A program made the translations under genes and the position numbers. This document shows, piece after piece, positions 10,201 through 18,021 of a stretch of 21,736 bases of DNA. Every line of letters starts with the position of its first letter. The first letter of the stretch is position 1. The notes under the pieces were generated by a model that was not told the origin of the DNA, did no database searches, and worked only from the letters and a program-made list of their open reading frames with translations. Source of the stretch: Chara braunii (lineage: Eukaryota > Streptophyta > Charophyceae > Charales > Characeae); contig BFEA01000122.1 in the NCBI GenBank assembly GCA_003427395.1, positions 822,825-844,560 on the forward strand, written 5' to 3'.

Positions 10201-10944
10201 TATACCGAATGGGATTTGACGAGTTGGAGGAACTCCGAAAACAAATCGATGAGATGATCGACAAGGGATTGATCAAGCCTAGCGAATCTGCACCTGTTTT
10301 GTTTGTCCGAAGAAAGGAGGCAAACTCCGCATGTTTATTGATTATCGTGGTCTAAACCGCGTCACGAGAAATAATGCATACCCATTGTTACACATAGATA
10401 ATTTGCATGATGCTGTAGGTGGGTGCAAGGTCTTCTCCAAGTTCAACCTCAAGTTCGGATATCACCAGATTGAAGTCGATCCTACAGACCAACGCATGAC
10501 TTTCACATTCTTATGGACAAAGGTCTCCTTTAACAGATTGGTCGGCTTATGGTCGTGTACCTCGATGACATACTAATTTTAGCAAGTTTGTTGACGAACA
10601 TATAAAACACCTTAAGAAAGTGTTCACCATCCTTAAAAAAACGCAACTCCATCTCAACTTACAGAAATCTGAGTTTGCGAGAGACAACATTATCTATCTT
10701 GGGCATTGATAATCTGAGGCAAGCCTCGAGCTTAAGGCAACCAAGGTTGTGGTCATACGCGATTGGTCTCAACCCGCGAACATCCTCGAATTGCATTTTT
10801 TTTTTCGCCTTGCATTCTACTATCAGATGTTTATGCCCGGATTCTTTATTGTTGCTCGCCCGCGGTCTCGATTAATAAGTAAGAACTTATCTTACACATG
10901 AGATGCAACATGTAAGACAGCGTTTCAAGCCTTGAAGAGACCTT
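10201..10944 (+). pseudogene. Ty3/gypsy reverse transcriptase relic (copy A)
   Basis: An RT copies element RNA into DNA. Seen: a segment before the palm with IDKGLIKPSESAPVLFVRRK (about 10258-10317), a frame change near 10318, then FIDYRGLNRVTRNNAYPLL (10334-10390) and FSKFNLKFGYHQIEVDP (about 10433-10484). The catalytic YLDD is encoded at 10558-10569. The stretch between FLWTKVSFN and the YLDD segment is shorter than in the family, so an internal deletion is likely. A further frameshift follows YLDD, and the thumb and connection region (to 10944) is open only in pieces. The region 10624-10944 recurs at 11658-12248. Confidence 0.85.
10624..10944 (+). repeat. Direct repeat 1, left copy (partner 11658-12248)
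   Basis: RT thumb/connection sequence starting TCACCATCCTTAAAAAAACG and ending AAGCCTTGAAGAGACCTT. The same sequence restarts at 11658, after a 713-bp insert, and ends at 12248. The right copy is inflated by the adapter-containing artefact. Confidence 0.85.
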
Positions 10945-11577
10945 AAAACATGGAAAGATACACTGCCAACTCCATAATGTGCCCGACCGTTAACGAGACC
11001 AGGTCTAGGCGGAGTCAGGGAGGCACAATGGGCGGAAAAAGCTTACAGACGGGACAACAGCTACTTGAAAAACGGGCGATCACCACACCAAACAACTCAT
11101 ACACTACCACAGGGGAGCGAGGATAGCGACCACCATGACGAGGAGTAGACTACCGCGACATCGAGGAAGCTACTACGATGGCAAAATGGTCGCGATAGTG
11201 CTCCCTCTCTTGCATAGTACGAACCGCCTACTTGCTCCCTGCCTCGTACTCTCGCTAACGCAATGGAAATAATCTTCCTATTTACATCGTATATTCTTGC
11301 ATCAACTTCTCTCTTTGGGGCAACTCCTTATGGATACAGCGAGAAACTAATCTTTGAACTTCAAATCTAACACTACCATTAGATCCGCCCTATGTCCAAA
11401 CCCGTACTCAATATATGTTCATTCCCAATTCCGCTAATAATCAAATGAGAATCTCCACCCTCACCTTATCTACTCTCTTGTTTCATCCTCGTACCTCATT
11501 TCAACTCTAACTCCCGTTGTACTTTTCCACCGGCCATCTCAACCGCTCCATTACATTCGTCACACCTAGAAACTTTT
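10945..11577. other. Insert 1, unassigned part
   Basis: This DNA is unrelated to the retroelement and lies between the two RT copies. Its right half is C/T-rich on the + strand. I recognise nothing until the atp1-like stretch at its right edge. Confidence 0.5.
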
Positions 11578-11659
11578 TTACCTGTTAACGAAACACTAGC
11601 TGGAGATGTATCTGCTTATATTCCTACCAAAGTAATTCTCCATTGCAGACGGACAAATC
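11578..11659 (+). pseudogene. atp1: atp1/atpA fragment (ATP synthase F1 alpha), frameshifted
   Basis: About 27 codons match the conserved core of the F1 ATP synthase alpha subunit. The motif ETLAGDVSAYIP is read in one frame (11590-11625), and the expected SI-x-DGQI motif follows one base out of frame after an extra C near 11638. The match ends at the junction with the retroelement, with about 2 bp (TC) of possible overlap. The mitochondrial (atp1) and plastid (atpA) forms are alike here. I prefer mitochondrial because the other two inserts are mitochondrial. The fragment is short, so the call is moderate. Confidence 0.55.
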
Positions 11660-11684
11660 ACCATCCTTAAAAAAACGCAACTCC

Positions 11685-11782
11685 ATTGCGAGGGACAACA
11701 TCATCTATCTTGGGCATCGATAGTCTACGAGGCTTGCAGTAGACTATCGATGCCCAAGATAGATGATGTTGTCCCTCGCAAT
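11685..11782. repeat. Perfect 44-bp inverted repeat (fold-back)
   Basis: Arms 11685-11728 and 11739-11782 are exact reverse complements around the 10-nt loop GAGGCTTGCA. The left arm is sense RT sequence and the right arm is the same sequence inverted. Perfect identity in otherwise diverged DNA points to a recent event or a library fold-back chimera. Confidence 0.97.
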
Positions 11783-12074
11783 ATAGCTTGAGGCAACCAA
11801 GGTTGTGGTCATACGCGATTGGTCTTGGGCATCGATAGTCTACGAGGCTTGCAGTAGACTATCGATGCCCAAGATAGATGATGTTGTCCCTCGCAATATA
11901 GCTTGAGGCAACCAAGGTTGTGGTCATACGCGATTGGTCTTAACCCTGTCTCTTATACACATCTAGATGTGTATAAGAGACAGGCAGTAGACTATCGATG
12001 CCCAAGATAGATGATGTTGTCCCTCGCAATATAGCTTGAGGCAACCAAGGTTGTGGTCATACGCGATTGGTCTT
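11736..12074. repeat. 91-bp unit present three times
   Basis: The unit starting GCAGTAGACTATCG lies at 11736-11826, 11851-11941 and 11984-12074 with no differences that I can see. Copies 1 and 2 are 115 bp apart. Copies 2 and 3 are separated by a few bases plus the mate-pair adapter. This is probably an assembly or gap-filling product. Confidence 0.95.
11946..11983. other. Nextera mate-pair junction adapter (artificial sequence)
   Basis: The 19-base Tn5 mosaic end CTGTCTCTTATACACATCT (11946-11964) is followed directly by its exact reverse complement (11965-11983). This head-to-head pair is the known junction adapter of Nextera mate-pair libraries. It marks a circularisation join in a read, not genomic DNA, so the sequences left and right of it need not be adjacent in the genome. 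Confidence 0.97.
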
Positions 12075-12248
12075 AACCCGCGAACATCCACAAATTGTGT
12101 TATTTTCTTCGCCTTGCATTATACTATCAAACGTTTGTGCCCGGATTCTTTATTGTTGCTCCCTCGCCGTTTCGATTAACAAGTAAGAACTTATCTTACA
12201 CATGAGATGCATTATGTAAGACCGCGTTTCAAGCCTTGAAAAGACCTT

Positions 12249-12700
12249 GGTAAGTTACCCATCACTACGGATACGAAGCTAGTATGAGATTGACGCAATG
12301 CTGCAACAAGATGACGGTGGTGGTTTGCGGCCTTTCAAGCACTACAACAGACGCATGCCCTACTCCGCATTGCAGACTCAAAATTCACATTCGTAGTCAC
12401 AACGAATGCGAGCCGGTATGGGATTGGCGCAATGCTACAACAAGATGACGATGATGGCTTGCGACCGCTAGAGTACTCCGACAAACACACACCCAATGAA
12501 AAACCACCTACATGCGCGAGCTATGCCTTGCGCATGACTCTGAGTCACTGGAAAAACGATCTTTTGGGACGCCACTCTAAAGTCTTATCAGATTATGAAA
12601 CCTCGAAACCTGGAAGTGGATAAAGGAACAAGCCACCTTGTCCCCTACACTAACTCGCTAGTTCCATGAGATTGACATTTTCGACTTTGAACTGAAACAC
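12249..12700 (+). pseudogene. RNase H relic (copy B)
   Basis: RNase H degrades the RNA strand during reverse transcription. The segment holds two partial overlapping copies of the domain start (about 12249-12350 and 12360-12450). It then reads MLQQDDDDGLRPLEYSDKHT from 12432 and continues to about 12600. The first catalytic Asp of the TTDAS motif is replaced by Asn (codon 12405-12407), whereas copy C keeps Asp. Frameshifts occur near 12600. A diverged second copy is at 13979-14415. Confidence 0.75.
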
Positions 12701-13089
12701 AAAAGAAGTTTTCGAGTTGCTAATGCATTGTCTCACCAATTGTTATAATCCAGCTGCTGACGACTCTAAAGTCTTTATTAGATCATGAAACTTTGTAGTG
12801 GATAAAGGAACAAATTGTTATAATTGAGTTGTTGATGTATTGTCTTACCACCCGAGTATACGAATTGCCTTGTGAAATCCTACGACCCTCATAGCAAATT
12901 GCCAAGGACCTGGACCTTAGTCCGATCGTTAAGTAGCTACGAGATGACCCCAACAGTCAGCCTGATGTTCATGAATATGGAGGACTGGTTTTCCGACGCT
13001 ATGAAACTAGTGACCGTTTGTGTGTACTTAACTCACGATTGGAGTTGACACTTCGACATAGCAAGAACTTACGGAAACCTAATAAGACG
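12701..13089 (+). pseudogene. RNase H-integrase linker relic (copy B)
   Basis: This is diverged polyprotein sequence with stops in all frames. It is recognised by near collinearity with 14416-14781, including the shared DDPNS and YGG-type segments near 12940-12990. It contains a partly repeated ACTCTAAAGTCTT segment (about 12763). Confidence 0.55.
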
Positions 13090-13223
13090 GTTTGATTGGC
13101 CTAGTATGAAATGATCCGCTGAAAAATTTGGAGTTGAGTCTGTCAACGAATCAAACGTTTGATTGACCTAGTATGAAATGATCCGCTGAAAAGTCTGTAG
13201 TAGAGTCTGTCAACGAATCAAAC
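13090..13223 (+). repeat. 67-bp tandem duplication in the integrase N-terminal region (copy B)
   Basis: Units start with GTTTGATTG at 13090 and 13157. The period of 67 shifts the reading frame. The encoded F-D-W-P-S-M segment corresponds to the F/Y-x-WP-x-M stretch in the zinc-binding N-terminal region of Ty3/gypsy integrases. The same duplication occurs at 14782-14915 in copy C, so it predates the copying of this block. Confidence 0.9.
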
Positions 13224-13238
13224 CATCAAGAGAAAAGT

Positions 13239-13358
13239 TCATGCGGCTGCTTAAACCTCATCTTATTCCCGATGGTCCAGGAAAGTCTGTCTCATGCGGC
13301 TGCTTAAACCTCTTCTTATTCCCGATGGTTCTCGAGAGTCCGTCTCGGCCGTTGTCTC
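13239..13358 (+). repeat. Direct repeat 2, left copy (partner 13874-13993)
   Basis: This 120-bp sequence contains two 53-bp units (starting at 13240 and 13293) from the integrase N-terminal linker, fused to a short RT-end sequence, CGGCCGTTGTCTC. The 120-bp partner on the far side of the rrn18 insert has the same fusion. The fusion therefore existed before the insert arrived. Confidence 0.92.
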
Positions 13359-13452
13359 AGTTGAGCGGGCGACTTTCACCGCTTCGCGCCTAATTCACCG
13401 CCTACGTGCCCTTTACGCCTAGTCATTCCGAATAACACTTGCCCCCCCCGTC

Positions 13453-13488
<36 letters not shown>

Positions 13489-13691
13489 CTTCTTCGGTTT
13501 TTGTCATAATCTCACTACCGATGAAAGAGCTTTACAAGATAAATCCCCTTTTTCACTCACGCGATATTGTTGGATCAGGCTTTCGCCCATTGTCCAAGAT
13601 TCCCCACTGCTGCCTCCCGTAGGAATCTGGGCCGTGTCTCAGTCCCAGTGTGGCTAATCATCCGAAAAGACCAGCTAAGCATCATCGGCTT
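13359..13691 (-). rRNA. rrn18: Mitochondrial small-subunit rRNA (rrn18) fragment, antisense, partial
   Basis: Read on the minus strand, this is the 5' part of a small-subunit rRNA. The universal 515-533-type segment GTGCCAGCAGCCGCGGTAA is at 13453-13471 and the CCTACGGGAGGCAGCAG segment is at 13607-13623. Features typical of plant mitochondria include GACGGGGGGGGCAAGTGTTA after the 530 loop, and GGGGAATCTTGGACAATGGG with TATCGCGTGAGTGA further upstream. Plastid and bacterial 16S differ there. Only about a fifth of the gene is present, cut at both ends. It is a nuclear copy or a chimera, not a working rRNA. Confidence 0.88.
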
Positions 13692-13873
13692 GTCTTCAAA
13701 GTTGACTTGCGTTTAACTAATTTGAGCTTATTTATCCTTATGAAACCTAACTCTAAATTGTCTATACCATGCTCAAATCTATCTTTTCGAAAAGGATAAT
13801 CAACTCCACAAATATCGATTAAAACTCGAAATCTTGTGTTCGTATGATTTTTTTTTAAAAAGATCATTAAACG
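13692..13873. other. Insert 2, AT-rich part of unknown origin
   Basis: This is AT-rich DNA of 182 bp between the rRNA fragment and the right-hand direct repeat. It carries a T run and a TTTTTAAAAA palindrome near 13855. It may be organelle intergenic sequence, but nothing is recognised. Confidence 0.5.
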
Positions 13874-13993
13874 TCATGCGACTGCTTAAACCTCATCTTA
13901 TTCCCGATGGCCCAAGAGAGTCTGTCTCATGCCGCTGCTTAAACCTCTTCTTATTCCCGATGGTTCTCGAGAGTCCGTCTCGGCCGTTGTCTC
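13874..13993 (+). repeat. Direct repeat 2, right copy
   Basis: A 120-bp near-identical copy of 13239-13358, with the same pair of 53-bp units (13875 and 13928) and the same RT-end fusion. The last bases shared with the left copy are GTTGTCTC. Confidence 0.92.
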
Positions 13994-14415
13994 GATTAAC
14001 AAGTGAGAACGTATCTTACACGTGAGATGCAACATGTAAGATCGCGTTTCAAGCCTTGAAAGAGGCCGTGGTAAGTTGCCCTGTACTCCGCATTTCAGAT
14101 TTCAAACTTGCATTCGTAGTCACTACGGATGCAAGCCAGTCTGGGATTGGCACAATGTTGCAACAAGATAACGATGATGGCTTGCGACCGCTAGAGTACT
14201 ACAACAAAGGCACGTCCAACGAAAAACCACCTACATGCATGAGCTATGCCTTGCACATACCTCTGGATCACTGGAAGAACTATCTTTTGGGATGTCACTC
14301 TAAAATCTTCTCAAATCATGAAACCTTGAAGTGGATCAAGGAACAAGCCACCTTGTCCCCTACACTAACTCGCTACTTCCATGAAATGAAATTGACATTT
14401 TTGACTTCGAACTAA
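13979..14415 (+). pseudogene. RT end and RNase H domain (copy C)
   Basis: This is the best-preserved domain of the element, open from 14056 to 14415 (119 residues). It contains FKLAFVVTTDASQSGIG with the first catalytic Asp at 14128-14130, then GTMLQQDNDDGLRPLEYYNK. Near its C-terminus it has HETLKWIKEQATLSPTLTRY, matching the D/N-H-x-x-L...W segment of retroelement RNase H. It ends at a stop just where the chain would continue towards the integrase. Upstream, RT-end sequence from about 13979 is fused directly to an integrase-linker piece, which shows that this copy arose by duplication of an RNase H-integrase block. Confidence 0.85.
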
Positions 14416-14932
14416 AACATAAAAAAATTCTTATAATCGAGTTGCTAATGCATTAAATTTGTCTCACCAACTGTTATAATTGAGTTGATGATGTATTGTC
14501 TTACCACCCCGCGTATACGAGTTGCCTTGTGAAATCCTACGATCTCCGAAAAAAACTGGAGGAGGAGATCGTAGAGCAAACTGTCAAGGACCTGAAACTT
14601 AGTCTGATCCTTTAGCAGTTACGGGATGACCCCAACAGTGAGCCTGATGTTCACAAATATGGAGGACCGGTTTTCCAACACTACAAAAATAATGGGCGTT
14701 TGTGTCAAATTGTGTGTACTTGCCTCACGATCGGAGTGGACACTTCGACATAGTAAAAACTTATGGAAACCTATTGAGACGGTTTGATTGGCCTAGTATG
14801 AAATGGTCCGCTGAAAAGTTTGTAGTTGAGTCTGTCATCGAATCAAACGTTTGATTGGCCTAGTATGAAATGATCTGCTGAAAAGTTTTGTAGTTTAGTC
14901 TGTCAACGAATCAAACCATCAAGAGAAAAGTC
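14416..14932 (+). pseudogene. RNase H-integrase linker and integrase N-terminus (copy C)
   Basis: The stretch reads as retroelement polyprotein in short frame-shifted pieces, including DLRKKLEEEIVE-like charged sequence (about 14541-14578) and YGGPVF (about 14657-14677). A His-containing HDRSGHFD segment precedes the F-D-W-P-S-M unit. That unit is duplicated with a 67-bp period (starts 14782 and 14849), as in copy B. The conserved Cys pair of the family's H2C2 zinc site is not evident. Several stops are present. Confidence 0.65.
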
Positions 14933-15235
14933 CATGCGGCTGCTTGAACCTCTTCTTATTCCCAATGGTCCCAGAGAGTCCTTCTCATGCGGCTGCTTAA
15001 ACCTCTTCTTATTCCCGATGGTCCCCGAGAGTCCGTCTCTATCAACTTTATGAACATGGGAAAGATAACCCATGGGGCGGAGAGTCCGTCTCATGCGACT
15101 GCTTAAACCTCTTCTTATTCCCGATGGTCCCGGGGAGTCCGTCTCTATCAACTTCACGAACATGGAAAAGATAGCCCATGGGGCGGTTTAAACCTCTTCT
15201 TATTCCTGATAGTCTCGGAGAGTCTGTCTTGATCG
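14933..15235 (+). repeat. 53-bp units and an intervening ~50-bp segment, repeated in the integrase linker
   Basis: Units start CATGCGGCTGCTTAAACC at 14933, 14986 and 15092, and a partial unit lies at about 15185. They alternate with a segment containing GAACATGGGAAAGATA (about 15051 and 15159). The same 53-bp unit makes up the two 120-bp direct repeats at 13239 and 13874, so about eight copies exist in 2 kb. In the normal element it should occur once. Confidence 0.9.
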
Positions 15236-15690
15236 ACTTCAACGACATGGGAAAAATAAGTAACAATGATTATTCACAAGTGATGGTGATTGTTGACCGC
15301 TTTTCTAATTTCCTTAATCTAATTCCATTGCCACCTCATGCCCCGACTGAAGTTGTGATCCTTGAATTCAAATAGAAGTACATTCTACAGTTCGAAACCC
15401 TGAAAACCCTTGTGAGTGATCGAGACGCGCACTTCCTAAGTACCGAATGAGAAAACTTCACGTCCCAACTCCCTGACCTCAAACTAAGCATGTTATCTGA
15501 CCAACAACCCGAGGCCAAGGGTTTTGATGAAGAGATCAACCGAACTGTGTTTCAACTTCTCCGCGCTATAGTCATTCTGAATTTGGAAACATGGGATAAA
15601 AAACTGTATTCAGTCAAGGGGTTGTACAACAACTTCATGCATTCTTTCACCGGCATAACGCCGAACAGGCTGCATTACGGTTGACAGATT
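15178..15690 (+). pseudogene. Integrase catalytic core (rve-type), interrupted
   Basis: The integrase joins element DNA to the chromosome. The first part (open 15178-15375) has the IDFNDMGK segment with a candidate first catalytic Asp and VMVIVDRFSNFLNLIP, the usual VVVDRF-type strand. A stop and a frame change follow at about 15373. The second Asp lies in VSDRDAHF (about 15413-15435). After another stop the frame 15490-15684 contains DEEINRT, where the third acidic residue is expected, and GITPNRLHYG at the domain end. The D, D, E positions thus seem retained, but at least two breaks remove function. Confidence 0.8.
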
Positions 15691-16226
15691 CGAAATCCGC
15701 TCTCCTATTTTTTCCCTGAACAGCCAGCTGGTTTAACACAAAGCTTTACTTCAATGCCAAGTACGATCGCCTGCTCAAAGTTGCTATCGCAACAAATGAC
15801 CAAGCTACAACATGTCATGCGAACAACAAACGCCAACCCTCAAAGTCATGTCTAGGTCAAGATGTCTGAATTTTCAGAAGGGGGAGTGTCAAACAAACTT
15901 CTCCCGCTTTGCTATGGTCCTTGGGAAGTTCTTGACGTGATTGGTAAGGATGAGTTCGGCCCCTCTTACACAGTTGTTGTGCCTCCTCATCTAGGCACAT
16001 ACCCAGTCCTTAATGCATCAAAACTGTACATACATCGTGATGCAGATCCCTTTGACTATCGTGAAAACATGATTCCCCGCACAATCAAGGGCAATCATGA
16101 AATCAATAGAATCAAACAACACGTAGGTAAGGGACCTAATAAACAATACCAGATTCATCTGATGTATCATCCGTTGGACGATCTCTATTGGATCTCCAAG
16201 AAGGAACTGTTGAACAGCGCACCACG
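15691..16226 (+). pseudogene. Integrase C-terminal domain and chromodomain-like tail (first copy)
   Basis: An open frame at 15862-16233 carries LLPLCYGPWEVLDVIG (about 15901-15948), which matches the GPF/Y module of Ty3/gypsy integrases (K-L-x-x-R-x-x-GPF). YPVLNASKLYIH follows, and then a chromodomain-like segment with YQIHLMYHPLDDLYWISKKE (16147-16206). Chromodomains help chromoviruses target chromatin. The segment is diverged, and the frame runs out seven bases beyond 16226, where insert 3 begins. Confidence 0.7.
16039..16226 (+). repeat. Direct repeat 3, left copy (partner 16954-17140)
   Basis: This 188-bp segment of the polyprotein C-terminus starts GATGCAGATCCC and ends GCGCACCACG. The partner beyond the nad4 insert differs by one deleted G and one substitution that I can see. 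Confidence 0.95.
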
Positions 16227-16418
16227 AACTTAGTCTGACTTTTTATCACTTTTATTTGTTTGTTTTTTACTTCATTTGTTATTTTCATTGGTTAATCTTC
16301 AGTTTGTTCAATTTAGCTTTCTTAGCACTATGCTATCATATGAGCAACGGAATTCGACATTTATTGTGGGATTTAGGGCACAGCTTAGATTTATCAAAAG
16401 TGTACACTTCCGGAACTA
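16227..16418. other. Insert 3, AT-rich part of unknown origin
   Basis: 192 bp, T-rich on the + strand, between the left direct repeat and the nad4 match. It may be organelle intron or intergenic sequence. No group II intron domain V was recognised. Confidence 0.5.
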
Positions 16419-16919
16419 TTATGGGGTTCTAGACAGAGAAAAATACGAGCAGCATATCAATTTTTCTTATATACTTTACTTGGATCCGTTTTCATGCTTT
16501 TAGCTATTTTATTGATTTTGTTTCAAACGGGAACCACTGATTTACAAATCTTATTAACAACAGAATTTAGCGAACGACGTCAAATATTGCTATGGATTGC
16601 TTTTTTTGCATCTTTTGCAGTGAAAGTACCTATGGTACCAGTTCATATTTGGTTACCTGAAGCTCATGTAGAAGCACCCACCGCTGGATCTGTTATCTTA
16701 GCGGGAATTCTCTTAAAATTGGGAACTTACGGTTTTTTAAGATTTTCAATACCAATGTTTCCAGAAGCTACTCTTTATTTCACTCCTTTCATTTATACTC
16801 TTAGTGTGATTGCTATAATATATACNTCCTTAACTACATTAAGACAAATCGATCTGAAAAAGATCATTGCATATTCTTCAGTAGCTCACATGAATTTTGT
16901 CACTATTGGCATGTTTAGT
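16419..16919 (+). pseudogene. nad4: Mitochondrial nad4 fragment (complex I subunit 4), internal, about 167 codons
   Basis: Nad4 is a proton-pumping membrane subunit of respiratory complex I. The frame reads without a stop from [20 protein letters not shown] through the hydrophobic segment after M (16494) and VPVHIWLPEAHVEAPTAGSV (16636-16695, the hallmark of this family) to MFS at 16911-16919. It then leaves nad4 and enters GC-rich filler. An ambiguous base (N) at 16826 makes one codon undetermined. The reading is good without invoking RNA editing. It is an internal third of a roughly 500-residue protein, lacking both ends. Confidence 0.93.
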
Positions 16920-16953
16920 CGGGCGGCCGTTAGGTCACCTATTGTACAAAGAC

Positions 16954-17213
16954 GATGCAGATCCCTTTGACTATCGTGAAAACATGATTCCCCGCACAAT
17001 CAAGGGCAATCATGAAATCAATAGAATCAAACAACACGTAGGTAAGGACCTAATAGACAATACCAGATTCATCTGATGTATCATCCGTTGGACGATCTCT
17101 ATTGGATCTCCAAGAAGGAACTGTTGAACAGCGCACCACGGATTGTTAAAGCCTACGAGCGACAACTAGCCTCTAATGATGTGCCTAAAATATTTGCAAA
17201 ACTCGCATACTGA
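16954..17213 (+). pseudogene. Chromodomain-like tail, second copy, and polyprotein end
   Basis: Positions 16954-17140 repeat 16039-16226, with one G missing near 17045 that shifts the frame. Beyond the duplication the sequence continues as the element's own C-terminus: RIVKAYERQL, then a stop at 17211-17213. This copy supplies the genuine end of the polyprotein; the first copy is cut off by insert 3. Confidence 0.75.
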
Positions 17214-17302
17214 GTACTCTCAAAATCTCTTTGCTTTGTTTGCTTACAACGCATTTGTTGAGGACTCAGAATGAGTTGCTCGCTCGAAGGGACCTCGCTC
17301 TT

Positions 17303-17312
17303 AAGAGGGGGG
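17303..17312 (+). promoter_or_regulatory. Polypurine tract (plus-strand primer site) of the retroelement
   Basis: AAGAGGGGGG lies 90 bp after the polyprotein stop and directly before TGATGTAAG, as expected for the primer site that abuts a 3' LTR. Confidence 0.75.
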
Positions 17313-17500
17313 TGATGTAAGAAATCAGTTGTATGTCTCATGGACTGAATACCTTGCTGAGTTTCTCAATTGTTACTGAGTTATCAAAGTCTCTGTGTGT
17401 GTGCACGCTTGCTGGTCTGCATGTCTGTCTAAGTGCTTGTTGGCTTGAGTGTATGTGTGACCTGCAAGGGCACTTGTTCGTGGGCCCGAAGGGCCGGTAC
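17313..17500 (+). mobile_element. Start of the 3' LTR (right end not determined)
   Basis: The sequence after the polypurine tract begins TGATGTAAG, the usual TG start of a Ty3/gypsy LTR. No 5' LTR is in the window, so the length cannot be measured and the end coordinate is arbitrary. TG-rich low-complexity sequence occurs at about 17393-17460. Confidence 0.5.
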
Positions 17501-17504
17501 TTAC

Positions 17505-18021
17505 CTGTGGTCGTGGCATTGAGGATTGCAGCGGGGGAAAACACTCAAGTGGCTGGAAAAGAGGCCCGTGACACTAGAAGCAGTGGAAAACACTCATAGG
17601 CCGGCACCACACCAAGTAGAGGTATGCGTGCCGGGTACTCGAGGCCAAGCAGAACAAAACAAAAGCTGACATTTTTAAAGGCGCCGTAGTTGTTGGCCAG
17701 GTCTACACGGGTACCAGTCCAACCAGTCTGAGTCTAGGGCATGTACGGGCAACATCAAAGTCTGCAATTATGTTTCCCTCCGAAAGGGAGGAGGTACCGG
17801 TTGCTTGAAGGCCCCGCCAGTTGCTTGGAGGCAGCGCGGCCTGGGAAGTTGCTCGCCAAGAGGCAAGCAGGCCACTATATCTGAAGGAGGAGCCTGTCAC
17901 TCCTCATTTTCGGTGTGCAAGTTCGGCAACACGTTGGTTGGACCGCTGGCTGGAGCAGCGCTGTTGGGGAACAGGAGGAAGAAGACCAGGACTAGGAGGG
18001 AGGAGCGCCAGAGGTACTTAC
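17505..18021. other. Unassigned stretch; possible second minus-strand exon
   Basis: On the minus strand, TTTTCCAG/CC at 17553 and CACAG/GTAAGTACC at 17505 would bound a 48-nt exon. Its donor matches the one at 18022 over 10-12 bases. A minus-strand frame at 17703-17900 is open but unrecognised. Overlap with the putative LTR makes the gene idea weak. Confidence 0.25.

Larger units (their letters stand above)
11658..12248 (+). repeat. Direct repeat 1, right copy (RT connection region, copy B)
   Basis: The copy resumes at TCACCATCCTTAAAAAAACG and runs to AAGCCTTGAAAAGACCTT, matching 10624-10944. The middle (11685-12074) is scrambled by the fold-back, the triplication and the adapter. From about 12075 the sequence is again collinear with copy A. 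Confidence 0.8.

Noticed and set aside
11946-11983. Natural Tn5/IS50 insertion
   Set aside because: Only the engineered 19-bp mosaic ends are present, joined head to head, with no transposase, no IS50 and no 9-bp target duplication.
13359-13691. Bacterial or plastid 16S rRNA, suggesting contamination
   Set aside because: The sequence after the 530 loop (GACGGGGGGGGCAAGTG) and the TATCGCGTGAGTGA segment are the plant mitochondrial forms.
14903-15266. Two minus-strand frames with repeated Gly/Arg/Ser-rich peptides
   Set aside because: They are the antisense of the 53-bp integrase-linker repeats; the repetition of the DNA explains the repeated peptides.
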